A DNA stretch of 64,000 bases from Desulfobulbus sp. (GTDB taxonomy: Bacteria; Desulfobacterota; Desulfobulbia; Desulfobulbales; Desulfobulbaceae): NCBI GenBank assembly GCA_028684915.1, contig JAQUEZ010000010.1, positions 1 to 64,000 of the forward strand, given 5' to 3'. The position numbers and the translations under genes are program-made. Of this stretch, positions 9,542 to 17,581 are shown piece by piece. Position 1 is the stretch's first letter, and each line of letters begins with the position of its first letter. The notes below the pieces were generated by a model that did no database searches, had not been told where the DNA came from, and worked only from the letters and a program-made list of their open reading frames with translations.

Positions 9542-10927
9542 ATGAGTAAGAATCCACCTACCTTCAGCAAACCGAAGAAACCTAATTACCTCTCCACCAC
9601 CAACGCCTGCAAGCTATGCAAACCGCTCGGAGCCTGTCTGGCCTTCAAAGGCATTGAAGGCGCTGTACCCTACCTGCACGGTTCCCAGGGCTGCGCCACC
9701 TATATGCGGCGCTACATCATCAGCCACTATAACGAACCGATCGATATCGCCTCCTCCTCACTTTCCGAGAAGCATGCGGTCTACGGCGGCGGCCCTAACC
9801 TCAAGCTTGGTTTAACCAATGTGGCAGAAAAGTATCACCCCGAAATTATCGGTATCGCCACCACCTGCCTGACTGAAACCATCGGCGATGATGTTGAGAT
9901 GTATCTACGCCAGTATGCGCAAGATACCAAGGGCTCGGTGGGACTGCCAACTTTTGTCCATGTCTCCACCCCTAGTTATTCCGGCACCCACATGGAAGGT
10001 TTCCATGCTGCAATACGCGAGGTTGTGGCCCAAATGAGCGAAGGCGGCCCACGCATGGAGGCGGTCAATATCCTCCCGGGCTTTGTCAGTTCCTCCGATT
10101 ACCGCCTGCTCCATGAAGTCCTCAGCGACTTCGGCCTCAGCTACACGCTGTTGCCTGATCTCTCCGAAACCATGGACGGACCAGCCCTGCTTGAATACGA
10201 AAAAATCCAGGGCGGAGGCACTCCCATTGCCAAGATTAAATGTATGGGGCGCGCCAAGGCTACGCTTGAATTCGGGCCGACTTTGGGCGCGATGAAATCC
10301 GGTGGTGATGTGCTCAGCGAAAAGTTCAGCGTGCCGAAACATCGGATCGGTATGCCGATTGGCATCCGCGAGACCGACATCTTCTTCAACCTGCTGGAGG
10401 AACTGAGCGGTCGACCAATGCCGGAAAAATACGCCAAACAGCGTGGTCGCTTAGTCGATGCCTATGTCGACGGCCACAAATATGTCTCCGGCAAGCGCGC
10501 CGTGATTTACGGCGAAGAGGACATGGTGGTCGGCATGTGTTCCTTCCTCACCGAAATCGGCATCCAGCCGGTGCTCTGCGGCTCCGGCGGGACCTCGGGA
10601 AAATTGAAAGATGCCATTGGAGCCGTCACCAGCGACACCCTGGCCGAACAGCCCCAGGTCTTCGAGGATGTGGACTTCTACCAAATTAACGAGATGGTCG
10701 AACAGCTGGATGTCGATCTGGTCGTCGGCCACTCCAAAGGGTTTAACCTGGCTAAAAAACTCAATATCCCGCTGATCCGTGTGGGCTTCCCCATTCATGA
10801 TCGGGTCGGCGGCCAACGTATCCTTCACCTCGGTTATGCCGGTGCCCAGCAGTTATTCGACACCGTGGCCAACGCTCTGATCGAGAAAAAACAAAACGAT
10901 TCCCCGGTCGGCTATTTCTACATGTGA
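9542..10927 (+). CDS. nifN: Nitrogenase FeMo-cofactor scaffold subunit NifN
   Basis: Beta-like partner of NifE, 461 residues. It shows the NifN N-terminal signature NACKLCKPLGACLAFKG with its cysteines, then LHGSQGCATYMRRY, and the family ending with the DRVGGQRILHLGYAGA segment. It sits 30 bp after nifE and 22 bp before nifB, with a GGAG-type ribosome site (AAGGAGACGACC ATG). It is not fused to NifB and is not a NifK: length and the short N-terminus fit NifN. nifH, nifD and nifK are not in the window, so the structural genes must be elsewhere in the genome if the system works. Confidence 0.96.
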   Translation: MSKNPPTFSKPKKPNYLSTTNACKLCKPLGACLAFKGIEGAVPYLHGSQGCATYMRRYIISHYNEPIDIASSSLSEKHAVYGGGPNLKLGLTNVAEKYHPEIIGIATTCLTETIGDDVEMYLRQYAQDTKGSVGLPTFVHVSTPSYSGTHMEGFHAAIREVVAQMSEGGPRMEAVNILPGFVSSSDYRLLHEVLSDFGLSYTLLPDLSETMDGPALLEYEKIQGGGTPIAKIKCMGRAKATLEFGPTLGAMKSGGDVLSEKFSVPKHRIGMPIGIRETDIFFNLLEELSGRPMPEKYAKQRGRLVDAYVDGHKYVSGKRAVIYGEEDMVVGMCSFLTEIGIQPVLCGSGGTSGKLKDAIGAVTSDTLAEQPQVFEDVDFYQINEMVEQLDVDLVVGHSKGFNLAKKLNIPLIRVGFPIHDRVGGQRILHLGYAGAQQLFDTVANALIEKKQNDSPVGYFYM

Positions 10928-10949
10928 TGCACGGCAAAGGAGCCCTGAT

Positions 10950-12227
10950 ATGATAAGCGAAAAAGATTTCAACCGTCATCCCTGCTTCAACGTTAAAGCA
11001 AAAGGTCAGTACGGCCGAGTGCATCTGCCCGTTGCCCCTAAATGCAACATCCAGTGCAACTACTGCAACCGCAAGTACGATTGCGTGAATGAATCGCGGC
11101 CTGGTGTTACCTCGACCCTGCTCAGCCCCGAACAGGCCCTGGTCTACATGGACAAGGTCCTGGAGAAGGAGCCACGCATCTCTGTGGCTGGTATTGCCGG
11201 TCCCGGTGACCCCTTTGCCAATCCGGAAGAGACCCTGGAGACCATGCGCCTGATCCGTAAGCAGCATCCGGACACCCTCCTCTGCCTCTCCACCAACGGT
11301 ATGAACCTGGCCCCGCATGTGCCGGAGCTGGCCGAGATCGGTGTCTCGCATGTGACCATCACCGTCAATGCAGTTGACCCGGAAATCACCCAGCACATCT
11401 ATGCCTGGGTCCGCGACGGCAAAGTGCTCTATCGCGGCAAACAGGGTGCAGAGCTGCTGCTTGCCCGCCAGCTGCATGCCATTGCACTGTTGAAGCAATA
11501 CGGGATCACCGTCAAGATCAACACCATTATTATCCCCGGGATCAACGACCACCATGTTCCGGTCCTCGCGGCCAAGATGAAGGAATTGGGAGTTGATCTG
11601 CTCAACTGCATGGCCATGTTCCCCAACGCGGACACCGCCTTTGAGAACATCGAAGAGCCGAGCAAGGATATGATGGATCGCCTCCGCAACGAGGCCGAAC
11701 AGTTTCTGCCACAGATGCGCCACTGCACCCGGTGCCGTGCCGATGCGGTCGGCTTGCTTGATAACGATAAAACCGAAGAGTTCCGCGGCTGCCTCAGTGC
11801 CTGCTCGCAGCTGCCCAAGCCTGAAGAAACGGTTCGTCCCTATGTCGCGGTTGCGACCCTGGAGGGAGTGTTGGTCAACCAGCATCTGGGCGAGGCGAGC
11901 CGTTTTCAAATCTGGGCTGAGGATAGCGAGGGCGGCTACAAATTAGTTGAAGAACGGACTGCCCCGCCCGCCGGTGGTGGCAGCCAGCGCTGGCACAACA
12001 TCAGTCGTCTGCTCTCCGATTGCCGGGCCATCCTGGTCAACGATCTGGGCGACTCCCCTAAGGAGATTCTCAAGAAAAAAGGTGTCCAGCCTGTCACCAT
12101 GGCCGGCTTCATCGAACGCGGCCTTGAAGCCGTGTACACCGGACGCGGCTTGAGCCAGCTTCAAGGTCGAATGCGGAAATGCTCTTCCAAGGGAGCCTGT
12201 GCAGGTGGCGGGAATGGTTGCGGCTGA
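10950..12227 (+). CDS. nifB: NifB, FeMo-cofactor core (NifB-co) synthase
   Basis: Radical SAM enzyme that fuses two 4Fe-4S clusters with a SAM-derived carbide to make the 8Fe-9S-C core. Of 425 residues, about 1-290 are the radical SAM barrel with Cys32, Cys36 and Cys39 (CNIQCNYC) and the AGPGDP motif. About 295-410 form a NifX-like domain (ATLEGVLVNQHLGEA), and the last 20 residues are a Cys- and Gly-rich tail that may be a metal ligand. AAAGGAG precedes the ATG at 10950. The protein ends just before a strong terminator-like structure that separates it from the downstream cassette. Confidence 0.97.
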   Translation: MISEKDFNRHPCFNVKAKGQYGRVHLPVAPKCNIQCNYCNRKYDCVNESRPGVTSTLLSPEQALVYMDKVLEKEPRISVAGIAGPGDPFANPEETLETMRLIRKQHPDTLLCLSTNGMNLAPHVPELAEIGVSHVTITVNAVDPEITQHIYAWVRDGKVLYRGKQGAELLLARQLHAIALLKQYGITVKINTIIIPGINDHHVPVLAAKMKELGVDLLNCMAMFPNADTAFENIEEPSKDMMDRLRNEAEQFLPQMRHCTRCRADAVGLLDNDKTEEFRGCLSACSQLPKPEETVRPYVAVATLEGVLVNQHLGEASRFQIWAEDSEGGYKLVEERTAPPAGGGSQRWHNISRLLSDCRAILVNDLGDSPKEILKKKGVQPVTMAGFIERGLEAVYTGRGLSQLQGRMRKCSSKGACAGGGNGCG

Positions 12228-12260
12228 TTGATCCCCCTCATCAGTCGCACCACCCGCCGC

Positions 12261-12320
12261 TGGGGCACGGGGTCTGGGCCGGTTTATCGCCGGCCGAGTG
12301 GGCCAGTGCCCCATTTTTTT
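12261..12320 (+). terminator. Terminator or attenuator after nifB
   Basis: TGGGGCAC (12261-12268) pairs perfectly with GTGCCCCA (12306-12313), with an inner GGCCGG/CCGGCC hairpin (12277-12295), followed directly by TTTTTTT (12314-12320). It begins 33 bp past the nifB stop. The next gene on the same strand starts 110 bp later, so it may limit rather than block transcription of the cassette. Confidence 0.75.
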
Positions 12321-12430
12321 CTTGCACGGGAGCTGACGGGCTGTTTTTTTATCCGGATAGCGACAAACAAAACTGAAAAACACTCCCATCGATTCAGTAC
12401 CACCGTTATCGACAACCTGGAAACAAACCT

Positions 12431-13666
12431 ATGCCGCCCTTCCCCCTCCACCTTGATCTTTCGGTGAAAGAATGCCTAGACAGCCACCCGCAAACGCTAC
12501 CGGTTTTCCAGAGCTTTGGCTTTCACGATTTCGATACCACCCAGGTCCGGGAGAAACTCGGCCCCTTTCTTAAGCTACGCACCCTGCTCAAATTTAAAAA
12601 TATCGATAGCGAGACCTTTCTCAACCGCTGCCGTGAAATCCTGGTTTCACCAACCGAATCAGCGGCAACCTCTGCAGCCGATATCCGCGGTGCCCAGCCC
12701 ACTTTGCTGGCGCTCCTGCCTTGCGGGCTCAAGGTTTCACTCAACAATGCCCTGCAGAGCTTTGCCGAGGAACTGGCGGCAAACGATACGCCGCTTGCCT
12801 ACCTGGCCGAGGGCAACGTCAACCATGAACTTTCCTACTACCCCTACATCGATTCGGTGGACTCGGTGGATGAGTTGCCCGACCTGATTTTGAGCTCGGA
12901 TATCAACGCCTTTTATCATCACCGCTTTGTCAAACGGTTCATCGAGCCCGGCCATTTTGTCAGCGTTAACGGACCGATGGCACCGCAGCTTGCAGAAATC
13001 GGTTTTGCCGACCCACACGGCCATTTCACCCTCTTTTGCGCCAACGCCCTGGTGGTGGTCCACGTCAAGGATGTGCGCCCGGATCTAGCCCCGCCAGTTG
13101 TCTGGGCTGATCTCCTCCTGGATCGTTATCAAAAATCGATCATCATGCGCGGCCAGGACAGCTTTTTCTGCTCTGGAGTACTCGTGCCCTTTTTCCGCCT
13201 CTTCGGTAGCGAGGCCATTCCCCAACTGGCCGCCAATGTCGGAGGCGGTATGCATCCTTCACAGATGGTGAAGATGATAGACACCCACGCCGAGAATTGC
13301 CCACCCCTCTTCATCATGCCCTGGTTCTTTGCGCACAAGATAAAGTCTACGGATCGGATCGAGATCATCTTCCCCGAGGAAGGTGCCTTTATCAGCCCGG
13401 TGCAGTTGCTGGTAAAGAAGAGCAAACGTGAAGAGCTGGCACCGGTGGTCGATTTTCTCATGAGTCGCAATCTGCACCAACACTGCAGCGACAACTTCTT
13501 CCCCTCGCCCCATCCCGAAGTGGTCCCTCCTCTGCCCGAGGGGAAAAAACTATTCTGGATCGGCTGGGATTTCATCTACCAACATGATCTGGAAAAGGTG
13601 AAACGAGAAATCGGCGCAGCCTTTACCGCCGAATACCTGCGCACCGGAGGCGGTACATGCAGCTGA
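12431..13666 (+). CDS. Cytosolic solute-binding-like protein with N-terminal DUF1858-like domain
   Basis: A 411-residue protein I would place near ABC-transporter solute-binding proteins by its general pattern, but it has no signal peptide or lipobox, so it should stay in the cytosol. Residues about 8-71 look like the short helical DUF1858/ScdA-N type domain (LSVKECLDSHPQTLPVFQSF, then LGPFLKL). The same kind of domain starts the ATPase two genes on. The rest has two-lobe binding-protein features (LAEGNVNHELSYYP; FVSVNGPMAPQLAEIGFADP). It overlaps the GTPase gene by 10 bp, so the two are translationally coupled. Ribosome site before 12431 is weak. The ligand is unknown; a metal, cluster or anion for nitrogenase maturation is inference from position. 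Confidence 0.75.
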   Translation: MPPFPLHLDLSVKECLDSHPQTLPVFQSFGFHDFDTTQVREKLGPFLKLRTLLKFKNIDSETFLNRCREILVSPTESAATSAADIRGAQPTLLALLPCGLKVSLNNALQSFAEELAANDTPLAYLAEGNVNHELSYYPYIDSVDSVDELPDLILSSDINAFYHHRFVKRFIEPGHFVSVNGPMAPQLAEIGFADPHGHFTLFCANALVVVHVKDVRPDLAPPVVWADLLLDRYQKSIIMRGQDSFFCSGVLVPFFRLFGSEAIPQLAANVGGGMHPSQMVKMIDTHAENCPPLFIMPWFFAHKIKSTDRIEIIFPEEGAFISPVQLLVKKSKREELAPVVDFLMSRNLHQHCSDNFFPSPHPEVVPPLPEGKKLFWIGWDFIYQHDLEKVKREIGAAFTAEYLRTGGGTCS

Positions 13667-14346
13667 TCACGGTGGCCGGACCGCCATCAAGCGGCAAGAC
13701 CTCGGTGCTGATCAAAACCTTTGAGGCGGTGATGGCCGAAGGCGTCAAAGCGGGTGTGGTCAAATTCGACTGCCTGGTCACCGACGACGACGCCATCTAC
13801 CAACAGGCCGGAATCCCGGTACAAAAAGGGCTTTCCGGCGTACTCTGCCCGGACCATTATTTTGTGAGTAATATTGATCGGGTATTGGAATGGTCCGACA
13901 AGCGGCAACTGAGCATGACCGTAATCGAGAGTGCAGGGCTGTGTAACCGCTGCTCACCCCATATCAAAGGATCGCTTGCGGTCTGTATCCTCGACAATGT
14001 CAGCGGTCTGCACACCCCCAAAAAAATTGGTCCCATGCTCAAGCTCGCGGATGTGGTGGTGATTACCAAGGGAGATATCGTCTCCCAGGCTGAACGGGAG
14101 GTTTTTGCCTACCGGGTGCAGAGTGTGGCCCCACGGGCACGGATCATCCAGGTCAATGGTCGATCCGGACAAGGTTCCCATGCCCTGGCGCAGATTTTCC
14201 TTGATGCGCCGACCATGACCGGGACCTTGGAAAACCTGCGATTGCGCTTCCCCATGCCGGCTGCGCTCTGCTCCTATTGCCTGGGTGAAACTCGGGTCGG
14301 CACCGATTACCAGATCGGCCAGTTCCGTAAACTCAGCATCGATTAG
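13657..14346 (+). CDS. HypB/CobW-like P-loop GTPase, putative metallochaperone
   Basis: A 229-residue G3E-type GTPase. Walker A is GPPSSGKT (residues 8-15) and the guanine-specificity motif is TKGD (137-140). Where HypB holds its metal site after the switch region, this protein has ESAGLCNRCSPH with Cys96, Cys99 and His102. A second pair, Cys205 and Cys208 (CSYC), lies near the C-terminus. Such proteins load Ni, Co or Zn into enzymes with GTP hydrolysis. The start overlaps the preceding gene by 10 bp and the ATPase begins 8 bp after the stop. It is not the standard HypB of hydrogenase maturation: it is shorter, lacks a His-rich tail and sits with nif genes. Which metal it binds is unknown. 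Confidence 0.82.
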   Translation: MQLITVAGPPSSGKTSVLIKTFEAVMAEGVKAGVVKFDCLVTDDDAIYQQAGIPVQKGLSGVLCPDHYFVSNIDRVLEWSDKRQLSMTVIESAGLCNRCSPHIKGSLAVCILDNVSGLHTPKKIGPMLKLADVVVITKGDIVSQAEREVFAYRVQSVAPRARIIQVNGRSGQGSHALAQIFLDAPTMTGTLENLRLRFPMPAALCSYCLGETRVGTDYQIGQFRKLSID

Positions 14347-14354
14347 AGACGACC

Positions 14355-15380
14355 GTGCAGCAACTCAATCCAGAAATATTGGCCCAAACCAGCCTCGCCA
14401 CCCTGCTGATCGATTATCCCCTGCTGGAATCGGCCCTGCTGGAAGTGGGCATCGAATTTGATCCCGATGAAGCATCGACCCTCGGCTGCAAACTCGAACA
14501 GTGGGCCAGCCTGCGCGGGCAGTCGGCTGAAGTCTTTCTTGCAGGTCTTCTTGAGCGCATCCATGAGCTGCAGTCACTGCTCGGCACAACCAACAGCTTA
14601 AACCAGATAGAGATCATCGCCGGACGGGACAAATCCAGCCAACCTGAAGCGGTGGAACAAATTTTCCTCAAGCGGGGCGACCTGCTGGCCATCGTCGGCC
14701 CCACCGGTTCCGGCAAAAGCCGTCTGCTCGCTGATATCGAATGGTTGGCCACGGGAGACACGCCCAGTGGTCGTCAGATCCTGGTGGATGGCAAGAGCGC
14801 GGCCGACAAACGATTTTCCACCGGCGGCGATCAGTTAATTGCCCAACTCTCCCAGACTATGTCTTTTGTGCTTGATGCCTCAGTGGAGGAACTGCTCAGT
14901 CTCCATGTGGAAAGCCGTGGTATGAGCAGCGATTTGGTGGAGGAGACCATCGACGCGGCCAACAAACTCTCCGGCGAATCTTTTCTCGGTTCGACCCCGC
15001 TCACCAGCCTCAGTGGCGGTCAGACCCGAGCCCTTATGGTGGCAGATACGGCTTTGGTCTGTCGCTCACCGATCGTTCTTATCGACGAGATAGAAAATGC
15101 CGGCATCGACCGGCGGGCGGCCTTTAACCTACTCATCTCCCAGGAAAAAATAGTCCTCTCGGCCACCCATGATCCGCTGTTGGCCCTGCTCGCTCCACGC
15201 CGTCTCTGTATGCGCCACGGAGGCATGCATTCGCTCCATCAGCGCACTCCGGAAGAGGCGGCTATCCTCACTGATCTTGAAGTACTTGACGATATCCATG
15301 CTGCCATCCGCCACCAGTTGCGTCACGGTGAAAGGATAGCGCCCATCCACTTTGAAGCAGTACGGAGGAAGACGCCATGA
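14355..15380 (+). CDS. Soluble ABC-type ATPase with N-terminal DUF1858-like domain
   Basis: A 341-residue ATPase with complete ABC motifs: Walker A GPTGSGKS (115-122), signature LSGGQ (219-223), Walker B VLIDE (241-245) and switch His272. Residues about 10-70 form a small helical domain (SLATLLIDYPLLESALLEVG) that resembles the N-terminus of the solute-binding-like protein two genes upstream. No permease is encoded anywhere in the cassette, so import is doubtful; such ATPases also drive cluster assembly or protein remodelling. The start is GTG at 14355, 8 bp after the GTPase stop, and the end overlaps the next gene as ATGA. Function unknown beyond ATP hydrolysis. Confidence 0.85.
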   Translation: MQQLNPEILAQTSLATLLIDYPLLESALLEVGIEFDPDEASTLGCKLEQWASLRGQSAEVFLAGLLERIHELQSLLGTTNSLNQIEIIAGRDKSSQPEAVEQIFLKRGDLLAIVGPTGSGKSRLLADIEWLATGDTPSGRQILVDGKSAADKRFSTGGDQLIAQLSQTMSFVLDASVEELLSLHVESRGMSSDLVEETIDAANKLSGESFLGSTPLTSLSGGQTRALMVADTALVCRSPIVLIDEIENAGIDRRAAFNLLISQEKIVLSATHDPLLALLAPRRLCMRHGGMHSLHQRTPEEAAILTDLEVLDDIHAAIRHQLRHGERIAPIHFEAVRRKTP

Positions 15381-15841
15381 AAGCCACTATTCGTTTTTTT
15401 GAAAAACCGCAGTGCACCGGTAATGCCCGCCAAAAAGCTATTCTCCTCTCGGCGGGACACCGGTTGATCACTGAGAACCTGCTCGAATTCCCTTTTAGCA
15501 AAGAGGAATTGCGCTCATTTTTTGGAGCCCTGCCGGTGGCGCAGTGGTTTAACGCCCTGGCGCCCAAAGTAAAATCCGGCGAGGTCGATATTTACGGCAT
15601 GGATGAAGAACAGGCCTTGGAGGCAATGCTCGCCGAACCGCTGTTGATTCGACGGCCGCTGATGGAGGTGGGGAGCGTTCGTTTGGCAGGATTCAATATC
15701 GATGAGTTGGAGCGCATCGGGGTGAGTTGCAAGACCAGCCCGCGGCTGAATCTCTTGAATGGGGTTGATTTGGAAGGGTGCCCCGGCGACGCCATCGGCA
15801 TTCACTGCGACGAGCCCCGAACCTTGCCGATTATGGGCTAA
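15377..15841 (+). CDS. Nitrogenase-associated ArsC/Spx-like protein
   Basis: A 154-residue thioredoxin-fold protein of the ArsC/Spx group matching the known nitrogenase-associated protein family: FFEKPQCTGNARQK with a single Cys13, the long VAQWFNALAPKVKSGE insert and the ArsC-like LLIRRPLM segment. Its biochemical role in nitrogen fixation is not established. The ATG overlaps the ATPase stop (ATGA), so it belongs to the same transcript and ties the unknown cassette to nitrogenase. The C-terminal third carries an added stretch with Cys residues (CPGDAIGIHC) that could hold a thiol pair or metal. Confidence 0.88.
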   Translation: MKATIRFFEKPQCTGNARQKAILLSAGHRLITENLLEFPFSKEELRSFFGALPVAQWFNALAPKVKSGEVDIYGMDEEQALEAMLAEPLLIRRPLMEVGSVRLAGFNIDELERIGVSCKTSPRLNLLNGVDLEGCPGDAIGIHCDEPRTLPIMG

Positions 15842-16204
15842 GCTCAAAGCTCAGCCATAGACATTCGGCCTACACGCAGGCACGCACGGGAAAAGATGTC
15901 CCGGAAAAACCCATTTGAGGGTCATTTTGCGCCTGGCATTTTTCCACTAACAGGCTTATGTTACGAACTATTCCTATTTTAGGGACTTTCGCCTCCAACG
16001 CAGCAGGTAACAATCGATGGCTGTCATTTCAAGCAACAGGAAAAACTCCTTTTTCCCTGATCGAAATTTTTCGCAACCGTTTGCGATGACACCCTGATCA
16101 GATTTTCCATTTGAGCTCAGAACAAATGCTGTCCTTGTACCCTGGTGCCGGAGGTTTACGCAACAATCCAATGCCAATCAACTTTGATTTTGGAGTAACC
16201 CCCC
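15842..16204. other. Intergenic gap before the flavodiiron gene
   Basis: A stretch of 363 bp with no gene I can support. A small hairpin (CGGGA/TCCCG near 15888-15903) lacks a T run. There is no -24/-12 element upstream of the flavodiiron gene, so it probably has its own promoter here and is not part of the nif transcript. Confidence 0.5.
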
Positions 16205-17431
16205 ATGCACATTAAGCAAGTGATGGACGATATCTATCGTCTATCGGTCAACATTGAAGACAAAAATTATCTATTTGAGGGTATCTGGCCGATTCCCCAT
16301 GGCATTTCCATTAACGGCTACCTGATCAAGGCAGAAAAAAACATTCTGATCGACCTTACCCAGGATATCTTCAACTTTCCCCAAGAGATCACCCAGCAGA
16401 TGGGTGGCGTGACCTTGGATATCGAAGATATCGACATCCTCATCGTTAACCACATGGAGCCTGACCACTCCGGCTGGTTGCGCGAATTCTGCAAGAAAAA
16501 CACTAAGGCGGTTATCTACTGCACCAAGAAGGCTATTCCGCTTTTGGCTGCCTTTGCCGAGGTTCCGGCGGAGCGCGCCATTGCCATCACCGACGGCATG
16601 ACGCTTGAGGTGGGGGATTACGAGCTGCAGTTCTTCGATACTCCCAATATCCACTGGCCCGAAACTATGATGACCTATGAGCGCAAGCGGGGCATCCTCT
16701 TCTCCTGCGACGCCTTCGGCTCCTATGGCAGCATCGATGAGAACGCGATTTTCGACGATCAGATCTCCTCGGAAAAGCACAAATTCTTTGAGGAAGAGGC
16801 CCTGCGCTACTACGCCAATATCGTGGCCACCTTCTCTGCCTTTGTTCTCAAGGGACTCGATAAACTTGGTGGATTGGATGTGAAGGTGATCTGCCCCTCG
16901 CACGGGATCATCTGGCGCGACAATCCCGCTGTTATCATCGATCTCTATAAACGCTACGCCGAATACAGCAAGGGACCGGCCGAACGTGAAGTTACCGTGG
17001 TTTGGAGCTCCATGTACGGCAACACCAAGCAGGTGCTGAACCAGGTTATCGAGACCCTGCGTAGACGAGAAATTCCGGTACACGTGTTCCAGGTGCCCGG
17101 CGATGAGATTGGCTACATCCTGGCCAGTGCCTGGAAATCGGCCGGTCTCATCTTCGGCATGCCCACCTACGAGTACAAGATGTTCCCGCCCATGGCGCAT
17201 GTCATCGAAGAGTTGCAGGTAAAGAAGGTCACCAATAAAAAAGTGTTCCGCTTCGGCTCCTACGGCTGGGTTGGCGGGGCACAGAAGGATTTTGAAGCCA
17301 AGACCGAAAAGTCCGGCTGGGATAAACTCGGCTCGTACGAGTGGCAGGGTGCACCCACCGATGAGGACAAGGCCAATATCCAGAAAGCCGTGGAAGCCTA
17401 CTGCGATACATTGATCGAGTTCACCAAGTAA
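16205..17431 (+). CDS. fprA: Flavodiiron protein (A-type flavoprotein, rubredoxin:oxygen oxidoreductase)
   Basis: A cytosolic enzyme that reduces O2 to water (or NO to N2O) with electrons usually from rubredoxin, protecting anaerobes. The 408-residue chain has the diiron metallo-beta-lactamase domain in the first ~250 residues, with ligands in HMEPDH, the bridging Asp in FSCDAFGSYG and a late His in CPSHGIIW. A flavodoxin domain follows with the FMN phosphate loop SSMYGNT. GGAG precedes the ATG at 16205. It lies just downstream of the nif cassette, where oxygen removal would help, but it seems to be a separate unit with its own terminator. Confidence 0.96.
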   Translation: MHIKQVMDDIYRLSVNIEDKNYLFEGIWPIPHGISINGYLIKAEKNILIDLTQDIFNFPQEITQQMGGVTLDIEDIDILIVNHMEPDHSGWLREFCKKNTKAVIYCTKKAIPLLAAFAEVPAERAIAITDGMTLEVGDYELQFFDTPNIHWPETMMTYERKRGILFSCDAFGSYGSIDENAIFDDQISSEKHKFFEEEALRYYANIVATFSAFVLKGLDKLGGLDVKVICPSHGIIWRDNPAVIIDLYKRYAEYSKGPAEREVTVVWSSMYGNTKQVLNQVIETLRRREIPVHVFQVPGDEIGYILASAWKSAGLIFGMPTYEYKMFPPMAHVIEELQVKKVTNKKVFRFGSYGWVGGAQKDFEAKTEKSGWDKLGSYEWQGAPTDEDKANIQKAVEAYCDTLIEFTK

Positions 17432-17458
17432 GACGGACGATAAAACCATCATCCCCAT

Positions 17459-17509
17459 AAAAAAGGGGTGTACGGGAAGACGGCTTCCACGTACACCCCT
17501 TTCTTTTTT
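17459..17509. terminator. Bidirectional rho-independent terminator
   Basis: GGGGTGTACG (17465-17474) and CGTACACCCC (17490-17499) form a 10-bp stem with an inner GGAAG/CTTCC pair. A T-rich tail follows on the plus strand (17500-17509) and an A run precedes it (17459-17464), so it can stop both the flavodiiron transcript and the convergent membrane-protein gene. Confidence 0.92.
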
Positions 17510-17581
17510 CAAACAACATGGAGAGGGAGAACAGTGCTCCCCAAAAGAGTTGAAAACGGGAGATCGTTTGCCTCCCTTTTT

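Noticed and set aside
10761..11909. A 382-codon minus-strand frame
   Set aside because: It is antisense to nifN and nifB, both unmistakable genes.
12431..15380. A conventional ABC importer for a metal or oxyanion
   Set aside because: There is a binding-like protein and an ATPase but no permease, and the binding protein has no signal peptide or lipobox.
16271..17512. A 413-codon open frame on the minus strand
   Set aside because: It is the shadow of the flavodiiron gene and runs into its terminator.
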